Positions 51,613 through 61,685 of a stretch of 64,000 bases of DNA are shown here, piece after piece. The DNA is taken from assembly GCF_024297185.1 (NCBI RefSeq), contig NZ_JANCTD010000002.1, forward strand, positions 124,001 through 188,000, written 5' to 3'. Numbering within the stretch: position 1 is the stretch's first letter; every line of letters begins with the position of its first letter. The notes below the pieces were generated by a model. That model was not told the origin of the DNA and did no database searches. It was given only the letters and a program-made list of their open reading frames with translations. The translations under genes were made by a program, and so were the position numbers. Origin of the DNA: Lewinella sp. JB7. GTDB taxonomy: Bacteria; Bacteroidota; Bacteroidia; Chitinophagales; Saprospiraceae.

Positions 51613-52540
51613 AGTCGTCCTGCTACTGGCGGGTCTGCTTTTTCTTGCGGAAGGATCCGCCCAGGTCGATTCATCCTTCGTGGAGACGTTTGCCAGTACC
51701 ACGCGGGTAAATGGTGGTTTGCGGTTCCGCGATAATTCCGCTTCCTTTTCCGTGGGCAGTCGAGAAACCCTTAAACTGAATAACCGTGGTCTAGCTCTGC
51801 GGCTTGGTGGCCGGTATAAGTGGGTGGGCTATACCTTCAGCATCCCGCTCAGTGATCTGGGTACGGATTCCGAATTGGGGGAAGCCAAGTCCCTCGGCGT
51901 GAACATCCAGTTTTACCGGGACAAGTTCTACCTGAATGCCAACCTCCGTCGGACGACCGGCTTCGAACGGGAGTCCTCCGGGGAGGAAACGGTATTTCGC
52001 GACGATATTCGATTTTTTAATGCCTTATTGTTTGGGTTCCGTATTCTGAACAACCGCCAGTTCAGTCTGCGGTCCAGTTTTAAATTGCGCAACCGGCAAC
52101 TGCGTAGCTCGGGCTCGCTGCTACTCGGCGGCGTTATTCACCGTCAAATACTTACGGCCGATAGCCTGACCCTTCCGTTGCGGGGTACCGGTACCACGAC
52201 GATCGACCGTTTCTCCCAGACAAAATTGGGTGTAGGACTTGGGTACGCCCATACCTTTGTGTTCGGCAAATTATTCTTTGCCACTCCGCTGCTCATTGCC
52301 GGCCCGGAGGTTCGTTTCATTGACTACGATCAAACGGACGGCAGCCGGGAGATCGAACGCCTTCGTGTCAGTCCCCGTATCCGTGGCCGACTTGCCTTGG
52401 GGGCCAATGGGCGGCGGAATTACGCGGCCCTCGCCGGATCTTACCTCCCGAGTGCCGACGCCACAGATAACCTCAATACCCGGGTAGACGAAATTCAGTT
52501 AGAACTCATTATCGGTCACCGGATCGGAATCGATAATTAA
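51602..52540 (+). CDS. DUF4421 family outer-membrane protein
   Basis: A 312-residue exported protein with signal peptide VVLLLAGLLFLAEGSAQ. The body is an alternating beta pattern typical of an outer-membrane barrel (GLALRLGGRYKWVGYTFSIP, LGVGLGYAHTFVFGK, QLELIIGHRIGIDN), and I assign it to DUF4421. Function is unknown. The ATG overlaps the amidohydrolase stop by 11 bases, indicating co-translation. A DoxX gene follows after 9 bases. Confidence 0.75.
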   Translation: MVSKVVLLLAGLLFLAEGSAQVDSSFVETFASTTRVNGGLRFRDNSASFSVGSRETLKLNNRGLALRLGGRYKWVGYTFSIPLSDLGTDSELGEAKSLGVNIQFYRDKFYLNANLRRTTGFERESSGEETVFRDDIRFFNALLFGFRILNNRQFSLRSSFKLRNRQLRSSGSLLLGGVIHRQILTADSLTLPLRGTGTTTIDRFSQTKLGVGLGYAHTFVFGKLFFATPLLIAGPEVRFIDYDQTDGSREIERLRVSPRIRGRLALGANGRRNYAALAGSYLPSADATDNLNTRVDEIQLELIIGHRIGIDN

Positions 52541-52549
52541 ATCCTCCGT

Positions 52550-52915
52550 ATGACCATCTTCGCCTATGGATTCGCCCTCGTGCTGATCGCTGCGGGAATC
52601 TATCACTTCGTGAATCCCCAGTTCTACTTCGCGTTCATGCCTTCCTGGTTTCCCAAACCGCTGGCAAACGCGGTGGGGGGTGTCGCCGAAGTGATCGTAG
52701 GCGTGGCGATGTTGTGGCCGCAAAGCCGCCTGTACGGGCTATACGGTGCGGCGGGGCTCATGCTCTTATTTTTACCCCTGCACGTGATCGATCTGCTGCG
52801 GGAGCGGCCGGTCATCGGTTCTAAACCCATCGCCGTATTCCGGCTGGCATTGCAGGTATTTCTGATCGGCTGGCTCATCTGGGAAGCGAGGCGTCTTGCT
52901 CCGGTCGTGGACTAG
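52550..52915 (+). CDS. DoxX-like membrane protein
   Basis: A 121-residue polytopic protein with four hydrophobic helices (IFAYGFALVLIAAGIYHFV, LANAVGGVAEVIVGVAML, LYGAAGLMLLFLPLHVIDLL and LALQVFLIGWLIWE). The pattern AGIYHFVNPQFYFAFMP and the glutamate in GGVAEVIVGVAM fit the DoxX family. The role of the family is not fixed; some members take part in redox or membrane processes. It is the third gene of the amidohydrolase-DUF4421-DoxX group. Confidence 0.78.
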   Translation: MTIFAYGFALVLIAAGIYHFVNPQFYFAFMPSWFPKPLANAVGGVAEVIVGVAMLWPQSRLYGLYGAAGLMLLFLPLHVIDLLRERPVIGSKPIAVFRLALQVFLIGWLIWEARRLAPVVD

Positions 52916-53023
52916 GGTACCGGTCAATGAAATTGTGTTACCAAACCCTCAATCGAGTCACGGTGTACACTATTATGTAATTTAAATCTGTTCTGCATCA
53001 AAGGCAGTAGAAAACAGCAGACC

Positions 53024-53962
53024 ATGAACACCATCCTCAGCGAAAGCGAGCTGCGCGGAGACCGCGCGGGTAAGATCACGGCCACCGTCGGCTTCTTATT
53101 GATCGTAGCCCTACTCCTGGCGCCAATCTTCTTCTTTCAGAATCCACCCCCCGGCCAGCCCGGCATACTGGTGAACCTGGGTTTTGTCGATGCCGGACAG
53201 GGAACCGAAAACGCCGCCGCACCCGCACAGCCCAAGCCGGAGCCTAAACCGGAACCTGCTCCCACCGCTCCCGCGACCCCGCCGCCACCCCCGCCCGCCG
53301 CTAAACCTGAACCTAAGCCGGAACAGCGACAGGTGGTCGTAACGGAGGATCCTGCCGCCATAGAATTACGCAAGCAGAAAGCCCGGGAAGAAGCCGCCCG
53401 CCAGGCCGAGGACCGGCGTCGTAAGGCGGAAGCCGATCAGGAACGTCGCCGGCAACAGGAAGAAGCCGCCGAACGCCGCCGTCAGGAGGAAGCCGCCGCC
53501 GCTCGGGCCGCCGCCGCCGCCGAAGCGGAACGCAAACGCCAGGCGGAAGCCGATGCCCTGAAGGGCCAATTAGGAGGAGCCTTCGGATCGGGTGGCGGCC
53601 GCGGTAATACCGGCCAGTCTGGTAATCAGGGGGTCGACAACGGAGATCCTAATGCGGACCGACTAAGCGGAATTTCCACCGGCAGCGGCCGCGTAAGCGG
53701 TGGTCTAGGCGGTCGCGGCGTACTGGCCAGCCCCCCGGTACAGGAAAATTCCCAGGTTTCCGGAACGGTCGTCATCGAGGTCTGCGTCAATCCCCAGGGT
53801 CAGATCACGAAAGCGGACTACACCCAGAACGGTAGCAGCACCGCGGATCCCTCCCTGGTAGCCGCCGCGCGCAACAACGCCCGGAAGTGGCGCTTCGTTG
53901 CCGATCAGATGGCCCCGGCCGAGCAGTGTGGTCGCATCAGCTACAACTTCAAGGTCCAGTAA
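53024..53962 (+). CDS. TonB-like energy-transducer protein
   Basis: A 312-residue protein with one N-terminal membrane helix (ITATVGFLLIVALLLAPIFFF), a Pro/Lys/Glu-rich stretch (PKPEPKPEPAPTAPATPPPP), a charged Ala/Arg/Glu coiled coil (about 105-185), a Gly-rich linker and a C-terminal TonB-like fold (SGTVVIEVCVNPQGQITKAD, ARNNARKWRF). TonB passes proton-motive energy from ExbB/ExbD to outer-membrane receptors. ExbB/ExbD are not adjacent. The two Cys of the C-terminal domain (EVCVN, EQCGR) might form a disulfide, which is inference. Confidence 0.85.
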   Translation: MNTILSESELRGDRAGKITATVGFLLIVALLLAPIFFFQNPPPGQPGILVNLGFVDAGQGTENAAAPAQPKPEPKPEPAPTAPATPPPPPPAAKPEPKPEQRQVVVTEDPAAIELRKQKAREEAARQAEDRRRKAEADQERRRQQEEAAERRRQEEAAAARAAAAAEAERKRQAEADALKGQLGGAFGSGGGRGNTGQSGNQGVDNGDPNADRLSGISTGSGRVSGGLGGRGVLASPPVQENSQVSGTVVIEVCVNPQGQITKADYTQNGSSTADPSLVAAARNNARKWRFVADQMAPAEQCGRISYNFKVQ

Positions 53963-53981
53963 GCAAGAACGCCGACTTCGG

Positions 53982-53989
53982 TACTTTTA
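53982..53989 (+). promoter_or_regulatory. Possible -7 box of the gene at 53994
   Basis: TACTTTTA is one base off TAnnTTTG and ends 4 bases before the ATG. Confidence 0.3.
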
Positions 53990-53993
53990 CCCG

Positions 53994-54533
53994 ATGTGGC
54001 GCGTCCTCTTTATAGCACTTGGTCTGATCTTTATGATCAGCGGTTGTAATGGATTGATCAGTAGTCAGTTCGGTACCCATCACTTGCGGGAGGTCAGCAT
54101 TGAGGATACCCGACAGGGGGTTGGTGATGCGGATTACATTCGCGTCACCGGTACCGAAATCCGCGAGGTAGCCATGGATTCCGTTACCAGCGGTACTTCG
54201 GAGATACGCCTGTTTGTCCTGGCGGGGATCACCGAACGGCCTGTCCACGGGCACCTAATCTTTTGGATCAAGGCGGATGCTCCCCCTGCATCGTTTGCCC
54301 CGGACGACCTGAGGGGTACCGTAGAAAGACCTCCCGATCCGACCCGGGTCATCGCCGCGCTTAAATCGGCGGGTGTGAAGCTGAGGGAGCCGGTCACCTT
54401 CGTTCACCTGGGGGAGCAACCCCTGTCCTGGCCGTGGCATCTGTTGATCTTCGTGGGAGGGATCGGTCTCGTGCTGATAACCGAGGCCGTGAACCACAAA
54501 AAAACGCACGCCGAAACCGGCGTGCGTTCTTAA
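53994..54533 (+). CDS. Small lipoprotein-like membrane protein
   Basis: A 179-residue protein of unrecognised family. The N-terminus is a hydrophobic segment ending in Cys (LFIALGLIFMISGC), a probable lipobox. A second membrane helix lies near the C-terminus (WHLLIFVGGIGLVLITEAV). The region between is a beta-rich domain (IRVTGTEIREVAMDS, EIRLFVLAGITERP). It could be bound to the membrane at both ends. The final codons (KKTHAETGVRS) form the arm of a terminator hairpin serving the opposite sdhB gene. Confidence 0.65.
   Translation: MWRVLFIALGLIFMISGCNGLISSQFGTHHLREVSIEDTRQGVGDADYIRVTGTEIREVAMDSVTSGTSEIRLFVLAGITERPVHGHLIFWIKADAPPASFAPDDLRGTVERPPDPTRVIAALKSAGVKLREPVTFVHLGEQPLSWPWHLLIFVGGIGLVLITEAVNHKKTHAETGVRS
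54498..54528 (-). terminator. Terminator of sdhCAB inside the opposite coding region
   Basis: Arms AACGCACGCCG and CGGCGTGCGTT with a short loop are followed, on the minus strand, by a run of T residues (A-run 54498-54504 on plus). It overlaps the last codons of the gene at 53994. Confidence 0.85.
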
Positions 54534-54554
54534 GCGGGGACGAAGTATCCCGTT

Positions 54555-55322
54555 TTAGTTGGCCACCTTCTCGCTGCCGAGGGTGGAGGCGATGTACTGG
54601 CGGTTGAGACGGGCGATGTGTTCCACCGATATGCCTTTGGGGCATTCCGCTTCGCAGGCCGTGATGTTGGAGCAGCGTCCGAATCCTTCGGCATCGTGCT
54701 GAGCGATCATCCGCTGGACCCGGCTGTCGGCTTCCACCTTACCCTGGGGCACCTGCGCGAGGTGACTCACTTTCGCCCCGACGAACAGCATGGCGGAGGC
54801 GTTTGGGCAGGCCGCAACGCAGGCTCCGCATCCGATGCACGTGGCGGCGTCGAAGGCATGGGAGGCCTGGTCTTTCTCGATGGGAATAGCGTTACCGTCC
54901 TGGGCCTGACCGGTGTCTACGCTGATGAACCCGCCGGCCTGAATGATGCGGTCGAAGGAGTCGCGGTTTACGACGAGATCCTTTACGATGGGGAAGGCCC
55001 GGGAACGCCACGGTTCGATAGTGATGGTGTCACCATCGCGGAAGTGGCGCATGTGCAACTGACAGGCGGTCGTCTGTTGCATGGGGCCGTGGGGGTAACC
55101 GTTAATGACCAGCGAACAGGTTCCACAGATTCCCTCCCGACAGTCGTGCTCGAAGGCGATCGGATCTTCTTTTTTGTTGATCAGCTTTTCGTTGAGTACG
55201 TCCAGCATCTCGAGGAACGACATGTGATCGTTCACCCCATCCAGCTCGTAGTCAACAAACTTACCCTGGGGGAATTTGCCCCCCTGGCGCCAGATCCGGA
55301 GCTTGAGTTTCATATTTTCCAT
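54555..55322 (-). CDS. sdhB: Succinate dehydrogenase/fumarate reductase iron-sulfur subunit
   Basis: A 255-residue subunit carrying three Fe-S clusters, passing electrons between the flavoprotein and the membrane subunit. The 2Fe-2S site appears as [15 protein letters not shown], the 4Fe-4S motif as [15 protein letters not shown], and the 3Fe-4S region as [15 protein letters not shown]. It begins 6 bases downstream of sdhA and is followed by a strong terminator. The gene order sdhC-sdhA-sdhB is that of the Bacteroidota. Confidence 0.96.
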   Translation of the reverse strand: MENMKLKLRIWRQGGKFPQGKFVDYELDGVNDHMSFLEMLDVLNEKLINKKEDPIAFEHDCREGICGTCSLVINGYPHGPMQQTTACQLHMRHFRDGDTITIEPWRSRAFPIVKDLVVNRDSFDRIIQAGGFISVDTGQAQDGNAIPIEKDQASHAFDAATCIGCGACVAACPNASAMLFVGAKVSHLAQVPQGKVEADSRVQRMIAQHDAEGFGRCSNITACEAECPKGISVEHIARLNRQYIASTLGSEKVAN

Positions 55323-55328
55323 GATAGT

Positions 55329-57323
<1,995 letters not shown>

Positions 57324-57344
57324 TTCGCTTGGTTTCTTGGGGGG

Positions 57345-58088
57345 TTAAAGGACGCCCTGGTGACGGAGATACATAACGATGGGGATGACCGCGAAGCCCA
57401 GGGGCACCAGCACACTGTAAACGTAGCCGACGGCTTTAATCAGCGGGGTATACTTCTTGTGGTTCAGCCCCAGGGTCTGAAAAGCCGACTGGAACCCGTG
57501 CCACAAGTGGAAGGCGATGAAGATCATGGCGACCACGTAAAAGATGACCATGCCGATGTTCTCGTAGGTAGCCGCGACGAGGGCGTATAGGTCCTTCGCG
57601 CCTTCGTAGCCCTCGGCCTCGAAGGGACCGATGCTTTCGCTGAAGTGCATCTGGCCCCAGAACTGTACCATGTGGACGATGATAAAGGCCAGGATAACCA
57701 TCCCCAGACTACCCATATAGATGGATGACTTGCTGCCCCCGGCCGTACGGTCGACCTTGACGGCGTAACGTTGCTCACCCCGGGCCTTGCGGTTCTTGGA
57801 CCACAGTAGGATCCCCTGAATGGCGTGCAGTACGATGAAGGCGTACAGCAAGATCGACGTCGTCTTGATGACCGGATTGTTGGTCATAAAGTAGGCGTAC
57901 GAGTTGAAGGCATAGCCGTCGTCGTTACTCATAATGAGCTGAAGGTTGCCGATGAGGTGAACGACCAGGAAGGTGATAAGAAACAAGCCGGTCAGGGACA
58001 TGATGATCTTCTGCCCGATGCTGGAGGTCAGGAATTTTCCGAACCATCCTACTCGGGATCCGGTGCGTTTTGCGGTGCTTGTCGCCAT
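57345..58088 (-). CDS. sdhC: Succinate dehydrogenase cytochrome b subunit
   Basis: A 247-residue membrane subunit with five hydrophobic helices. Four histidines in helix positions (FLVVHLIGN, FIVLHAIQG, FIIVHMVQFWG and FIAFHLWHGFQ) fit the ligands of two b-hemes, as in the diheme Wolinella-type enzymes. The N-terminal SIGQKIIMSLTGLFLITF block is typical of the family. It anchors SdhA and SdhB and exchanges electrons with menaquinone, as expected in this phylum. A precise -7 box lies 28 bases upstream. Confidence 0.94.
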   Translation of the reverse strand: MATSTAKRTGSRVGWFGKFLTSSIGQKIIMSLTGLFLITFLVVHLIGNLQLIMSNDDGYAFNSYAYFMTNNPVIKTTSILLYAFIVLHAIQGILLWSKNRKARGEQRYAVKVDRTAGGSKSSIYMGSLGMVILAFIIVHMVQFWGQMHFSESIGPFEAEGYEGAKDLYALVAATYENIGMVIFYVVAMIFIAFHLWHGFQSAFQTLGLNHKKYTPLIKAVGYVYSVLVPLGFAVIPIVMYLRHQGVL

Positions 58089-58116
58089 GCGCTGCTACTA
58101 AATTTTGCTTAGGGCC

Positions 58117-58124
58117 CAAATCTA
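58117..58124 (-). promoter_or_regulatory. -7 box of sdhCAB
   Basis: Minus-strand TAGATTTG matches TAnnTTTG exactly, 28 bases before the sdhC ATG. Confidence 0.55.
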
Positions 58125-58208
58125 AGAGTAAATCGCTAGAAGCCCGGCCCGGTTGCCGGTGGAGGAAGTATTGGGGGTTTATTTAGATCGTTTCCAAAGT
58201 ATTTCACG

Positions 58209-58242
58209 AAAAAGCCCCTTTATCCATCGGATAAAGGGGCTT
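58209..58242 (-). terminator. Terminator of trxA
   Basis: Arms AAGCCCCTTTATCC and GGATAAAGGGGCTT enclose a three-base loop. On the minus strand a T-run follows (A-run at 58209-58213). Confidence 0.88.
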
Positions 58243-58267
58243 AGACTGCTAGAGTTATGCTGTAAGT

Positions 58268-58594
58268 CTAGGCGGTAGCCAGTTGGGCCTCGATCTTCTG
58301 CGCAAGCGCTTCCTTAGTTGCGAAACCGACGTGCTTGTCCACGACTTCTCCGTCCTTGAGGATAAGGATGGTGGGGATATTGCGCACGCCGTAGCGTTGG
58401 GTCAGCTCGGCGTTCTCGTCGACGTCGACCTTGGCGATGAGCGCCTTGCCGTCGTAGTCCTTCGCGAGTTCCTCGACAACGGGGCCGATCATTTTACAGG
58501 GTCCGCACCATTCCGCCCAGAAGTCTACCAGGGCAATGCCCTTCTTTTCGAGGACTTCTTGCTGGAAGTTGCCGTCTGTGAGTTGGAATGCCAT
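58268..58594 (-). CDS. trxA: Thioredoxin
   Basis: A 108-residue redox protein with the active site WCGPCK in the context DFWAEWCGPCKMIGPVVEEL, the cis-Pro region VRNIPTILIL and the following GEVVDKHVG. Length and motifs match TrxA. It reduces cytoplasmic disulfides. It is followed by its own hairpin and preceded by a spacer of 93 bases before the divergent DUF3810 gene. Confidence 0.97.
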   Translation of the reverse strand: MAFQLTDGNFQQEVLEKKGIALVDFWAEWCGPCKMIGPVVEELAKDYDGKALIAKVDVDENAELTQRYGVRNIPTILILKDGEVVDKHVGFATKEALAQKIEAQLATA

Positions 58595-58687
58595 AAGTTG
58601 TTTTATTTACGTTCTGTGTGCAAATTACACGACAATCAAACGCGGCTTACCCGCATTGGTTGAATTCAGACAGCCCCAACCGACCAA

Positions 58688-59812
58688 GTGACGCCATCCG
58701 ACATCCGTTTGCTCCCGCGCTCCGCCGCCCTCCGCTGGTTGCTGGCCGTCACGCTGCTCAGCATCGCGTTGAGATTGGTGCTTCCCCCGGAAGTCGTGGA
58801 ATCGCTGTACAGTCGCCGCCTCTTCCCCGGGATCCGCGTGGCCTTCGACGCAACACTGGGGCGGCTACCTTTTCCGCTGTTCTTCCTGTTTTGGACGGTG
58901 ATCGCGTTCCTGGTGGGGCGGCAGATCTACCGGTTTGTGCGAGCCTCCCGCGGACGCACGGGCGAGAAAACACGCATCCTGCGGCAGACCGCCCGGCTTG
59001 CGGTTCAGCTCGTGGCCGTACTGATCACCGCCTTTCTCTGGTTGTGGGGTTTCAATTACGGGCGCGTACCGGTCGAGTCTCAGCTGGGGTTTTCGCAGTA
59101 CCAACCCGATGTCGCGGAATTACGGGAGCGGGTGTACACGACGGCCACTCGGCTGGCAGACTACCGTCGTAAGATAAGTCCGGACAGCTTCGCACTCACG
59201 GAAGCCGACTTTCCCGCGGACCTCGAAGCAAGCATGCGCCCCCTGGTCGCGGCCGCCCTCCACCGCCACGGCTATCCATCCGCCGGACGGCCCCGGGGGT
59301 GGGAACTATTGCCCCGGGGTATACTGCTCCGTCTGGGGACCGCCGGGGTGTACTGGCCCTGGGTAGCCGAAGGGCACATTGATGCCGGCCTGCACCCCCT
59401 GCAAAAACCGGCCGTTATGGCCCACGAGCTCGCGCACGCCTATGGGTTCGGGGACGAGGGTACCTGCTCCTTCTGGGCTTACCTGGCCGGGTACGAAACG
59501 GAAGCCCCGGCCCTACAGTATGCTCTGGAACTAAGCTACTGGCGGCAACTGGCGGGCATGTTGCGCTATGCTGATCCGGAGGGGTACCTGACCTGGCGCC
59601 ACGAAGACCTGGATCCCGGCATACGCAATGACCTGCAGGCGATATACGACAACGGCGATCTATACCAGGATTTGGCTCCGGCCCTGCGGGATGCAACGTA
59701 CACGGCCTACCTCAAGGCCCAGGGGATCCACGAAGGTCTGCTGAATTACGGTAGGGTGGTACAACTGGTCGAAGGGTACCGCCGCCAGGCAGCTAGGTGG
59801 CGGGAAAGCTAA
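58688..59812 (+). CDS. DUF3810 family membrane metalloprotease-like protein
   Basis: A 374-residue protein that starts with GTG at 58688. Three hydrophobic segments (about 15-35, 55-78, 102-122) lie at the N-terminus. The remainder contains HELAHAYGFGDEG, a zinc-metalloprotease-like HExxH motif, followed by CSFWAYLAGY. DUF3810 is a Bacteroidota family of unknown role; the HExxH suggests a peptidase. It overlaps the convergent OmpA-family gene by 20 bases. Confidence 0.82.
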   Translation: MTPSDIRLLPRSAALRWLLAVTLLSIALRLVLPPEVVESLYSRRLFPGIRVAFDATLGRLPFPLFFLFWTVIAFLVGRQIYRFVRASRGRTGEKTRILRQTARLAVQLVAVLITAFLWLWGFNYGRVPVESQLGFSQYQPDVAELRERVYTTATRLADYRRKISPDSFALTEADFPADLEASMRPLVAAALHRHGYPSAGRPRGWELLPRGILLRLGTAGVYWPWVAEGHIDAGLHPLQKPAVMAHELAHAYGFGDEGTCSFWAYLAGYETEAPALQYALELSYWRQLAGMLRYADPEGYLTWRHEDLDPGIRNDLQAIYDNGDLYQDLAPALRDATYTAYLKAQGIHEGLLNYGRVVQLVEGYRRQAARWRES

Positions 59813-60725
59813 TGATGAGGTCCGTCCGCCGGTCCGGACTACCGCCACCGGGTAAGTCGCTGATTTCGGATCCGTAAAACCCCACGCCGGCGGGCAGTAT
59901 GCGGCCCCCGTCGATGCCGAAGGTGGTAAGCACCGTAGCTACGCGCATCGCGCGTCGGAAACTCTCCTCGTAGGCCAGTTCGGTGTTGCCTTCCTTGCTT
60001 TCGGCGTGACCTACCAGTCGGTACTCGGCCCGTGGATAGTTGCGCAGGGTCGCGGCCAACCGCTGCACCAGCCGCTGCCCCTCCAGGCTGATCCGCTGAT
60101 CGGCCTCAAATAGCAAGCTGTCGCTTAGGCTCAGTTGCAGGGTGTTTTCGGTTTGGCGGACCAGCAGGTACCCGTCATTCGCCGCCGCCAGCATCAGTTG
60201 GTGTACTTCATCGTATAGCCGGTCGGTCAGTAGCACGGCGTCCTTCAGCGGGTCGACCGGGCTCGTTCCCCGAGAGGGATTCGCCAGGGTAAGGCTTGAT
60301 ACTTGCTGTTCGCGCGCCGCGAGTTCACGCGCGCGCCGCTCGGCTTCGGCCTCCGCTCGGCTGAGTTCGGCGCTGCGGGCGCGGAGATCCTCCTGCAGAC
60401 GGCTTACCTCGCTTTCCGTCCCCGATAACAACAAGCTGTTTTGCTGGAGCAAATCTTCGTAAGTGCCGCGCAATTCCCGCAGCGTCTTCTCCAGATTGAT
60501 GTTGGTCGCCGTAAGTTCCTCGATCTGCCGGATCTGCCGTCGTTGGGTGGCGGCTTCCCGTTGGGTACTGTCACTGGCGGTCAGCGCCCTCGCCGCGGCG
60601 ATGCTGTCCGCGGTAAGCGCCTCCTGTCGGTAATAGTCGCGTTCCGTTACGAGGGTAGCGTACTGGCTCCGGGGCACGCAGGCGGTCAGGATAAGCACGG
60701 TGGACAGGATAAGGAGGAACTTCAT
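59793..60725 (-). CDS. OmpA-family lipoprotein with coiled coil
   Basis: A 310-residue lipoprotein with signal peptide FLLILSTVLILTAC (lipobox Cys). A long coiled coil of about 110 residues (RDYYRQEALTADSIAA to ARELAAREQQV) precedes the OmpA C-terminal domain. In that domain LLFEADQRISLEGQRLVQRL and YRLVGHAESKEGN fit the peptidoglycan-binding family, with a final SPDRRTDLIISF. It probably links the outer membrane to peptidoglycan. It lies 18 bases after the RlpA-type gene, suggesting co-transcription. Confidence 0.9.
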   Translation of the reverse strand: MKFLLILSTVLILTACVPRSQYATLVTERDYYRQEALTADSIAAARALTASDSTQREAATQRRQIRQIEELTATNINLEKTLRELRGTYEDLLQQNSLLLSGTESEVSRLQEDLRARSAELSRAEAEAERRARELAAREQQVSSLTLANPSRGTSPVDPLKDAVLLTDRLYDEVHQLMLAAANDGYLLVRQTENTLQLSLSDSLLFEADQRISLEGQRLVQRLAATLRNYPRAEYRLVGHAESKEGNTELAYEESFRRAMRVATVLTTFGIDGGRILPAGVGFYGSEISDLPGGGSPDRRTDLIISFPAT

Positions 60726-60743
60726 GCGAAGAGTGTTAAGTAA

Positions 60744-61649
60744 TTATGGCTTTCGCTCTTCCAGGGTCACGGTGAAGCCGCTGATCTTGTAGCGCTTCAT
60801 GAGGTCGCCGGCATAGTTCTGTGCACTCGCCTGATCGCGGAAGGGACCTAGAATGACCTTATAGTTTGCCTGATCCGACCGGCCGGTTTTCTGCAGCATA
60901 ATATCGTCAAAATACCGGGATTGCAGCTCCATCACCTTGTCCATGGCACTTTCCAGGGACGTGAAGCTGCCAACCTGCACCCCGAATCGGCCGCCGGCGG
61001 GCTCCGTGAGGTTTATGCGGTAAGTGCCGGGCGCGAAGGACTTTGTCCTGACCGGCTTACTGTCCTGCCGTGGACTGGCGGGGGTGGGTGCCGGTGATAC
61101 CGTCCGGACGGGGGGCGTATCCACGGCGGCCTCCCGGGCCTGTACGCTTGGGGTCGTCGTCACGGCTGGCGGAACGTCGGCCGGGCGCACCAGAGTAGTC
61201 GTTGCCGGTGGAGTGGGGGACACGTCCACTACCCGGGGCGGTGGCGGGTCGGCTACGATTTCCGGCCGGCGCTCGACCACGGCTTGTTGGTCGGGCGTGG
61301 AGAGTAGGGTGAGTTCGACGGGAACGGTCCGTTCGCCGATCATGGCGAGGTCCCGGGCGGCGCGTTCGCTGAGCTCGATGATGCGTCCGCGGATGAAGGG
61401 TCCCTTGTCGATGATCCGGACCACGACGCTTTTACCATTGTTCTCGTTCCGCACCCGGACGGTACTGTTCAGCGGGTAGGCCTTGTGGGCCGCTACGAGT
61501 TCGTCCTTATTATAGGTTACGCCGTAGGCGGTTTCCGCCCCGTTGTATTCATCGGAGTAGTAGCTGGCCAGACCGGTCTGCCGGTCCCCGATCAACTGCG
61601 CCGGCAGGGTGGAGGAGAGCAGCGTGAGGAGGATGAGCAATCGTTTCAT
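60744..61649 (-). CDS. rlpA: RlpA-like protein with SPOR domain
   Basis: A 301-residue exported protein (signal peptide LLILLTLLSSTLPAQ). The DPBB domain is recognised by TGLASYYSDEYNGAETAYG, AAHKAYPLNSTVRVRNENNG and IIDKGPFIRGRIIELSERAA, with the catalytic Asp in the DKGPF motif. A Pro/Thr-rich linker (about 120-215) leads to a C-terminal SPOR domain (GVQVGSFTSLESAM, YKVILGPFRDQASAQNYA), which binds denuded glycan at septa. RlpA proteins act as lytic transglycosylases in some species. A -7-like box ends 4 bases before the ATG. Confidence 0.9.
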   Translation of the reverse strand: MKRLLILLTLLSSTLPAQLIGDRQTGLASYYSDEYNGAETAYGVTYNKDELVAAHKAYPLNSTVRVRNENNGKSVVVRIIDKGPFIRGRIIELSERAARDLAMIGERTVPVELTLLSTPDQQAVVERRPEIVADPPPPRVVDVSPTPPATTTLVRPADVPPAVTTTPSVQAREAAVDTPPVRTVSPAPTPASPRQDSKPVRTKSFAPGTYRINLTEPAGGRFGVQVGSFTSLESAMDKVMELQSRYFDDIMLQKTGRSDQANYKVILGPFRDQASAQNYAGDLMKRYKISGFTVTLEERKP

Positions 61650-61653
61650 GTAC

Positions 61654-61661
61654 GCAAGGTA
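61654..61661 (-). promoter_or_regulatory. Possible -7 box of rlpA
   Basis: Minus-strand TACCTTGC has two mismatches to TAnnTTTG and ends 4 bases before the ATG. Confidence 0.3.
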
Positions 61662-61685
61662 AGTGCGGGAAGCGCCCGCATGTTC

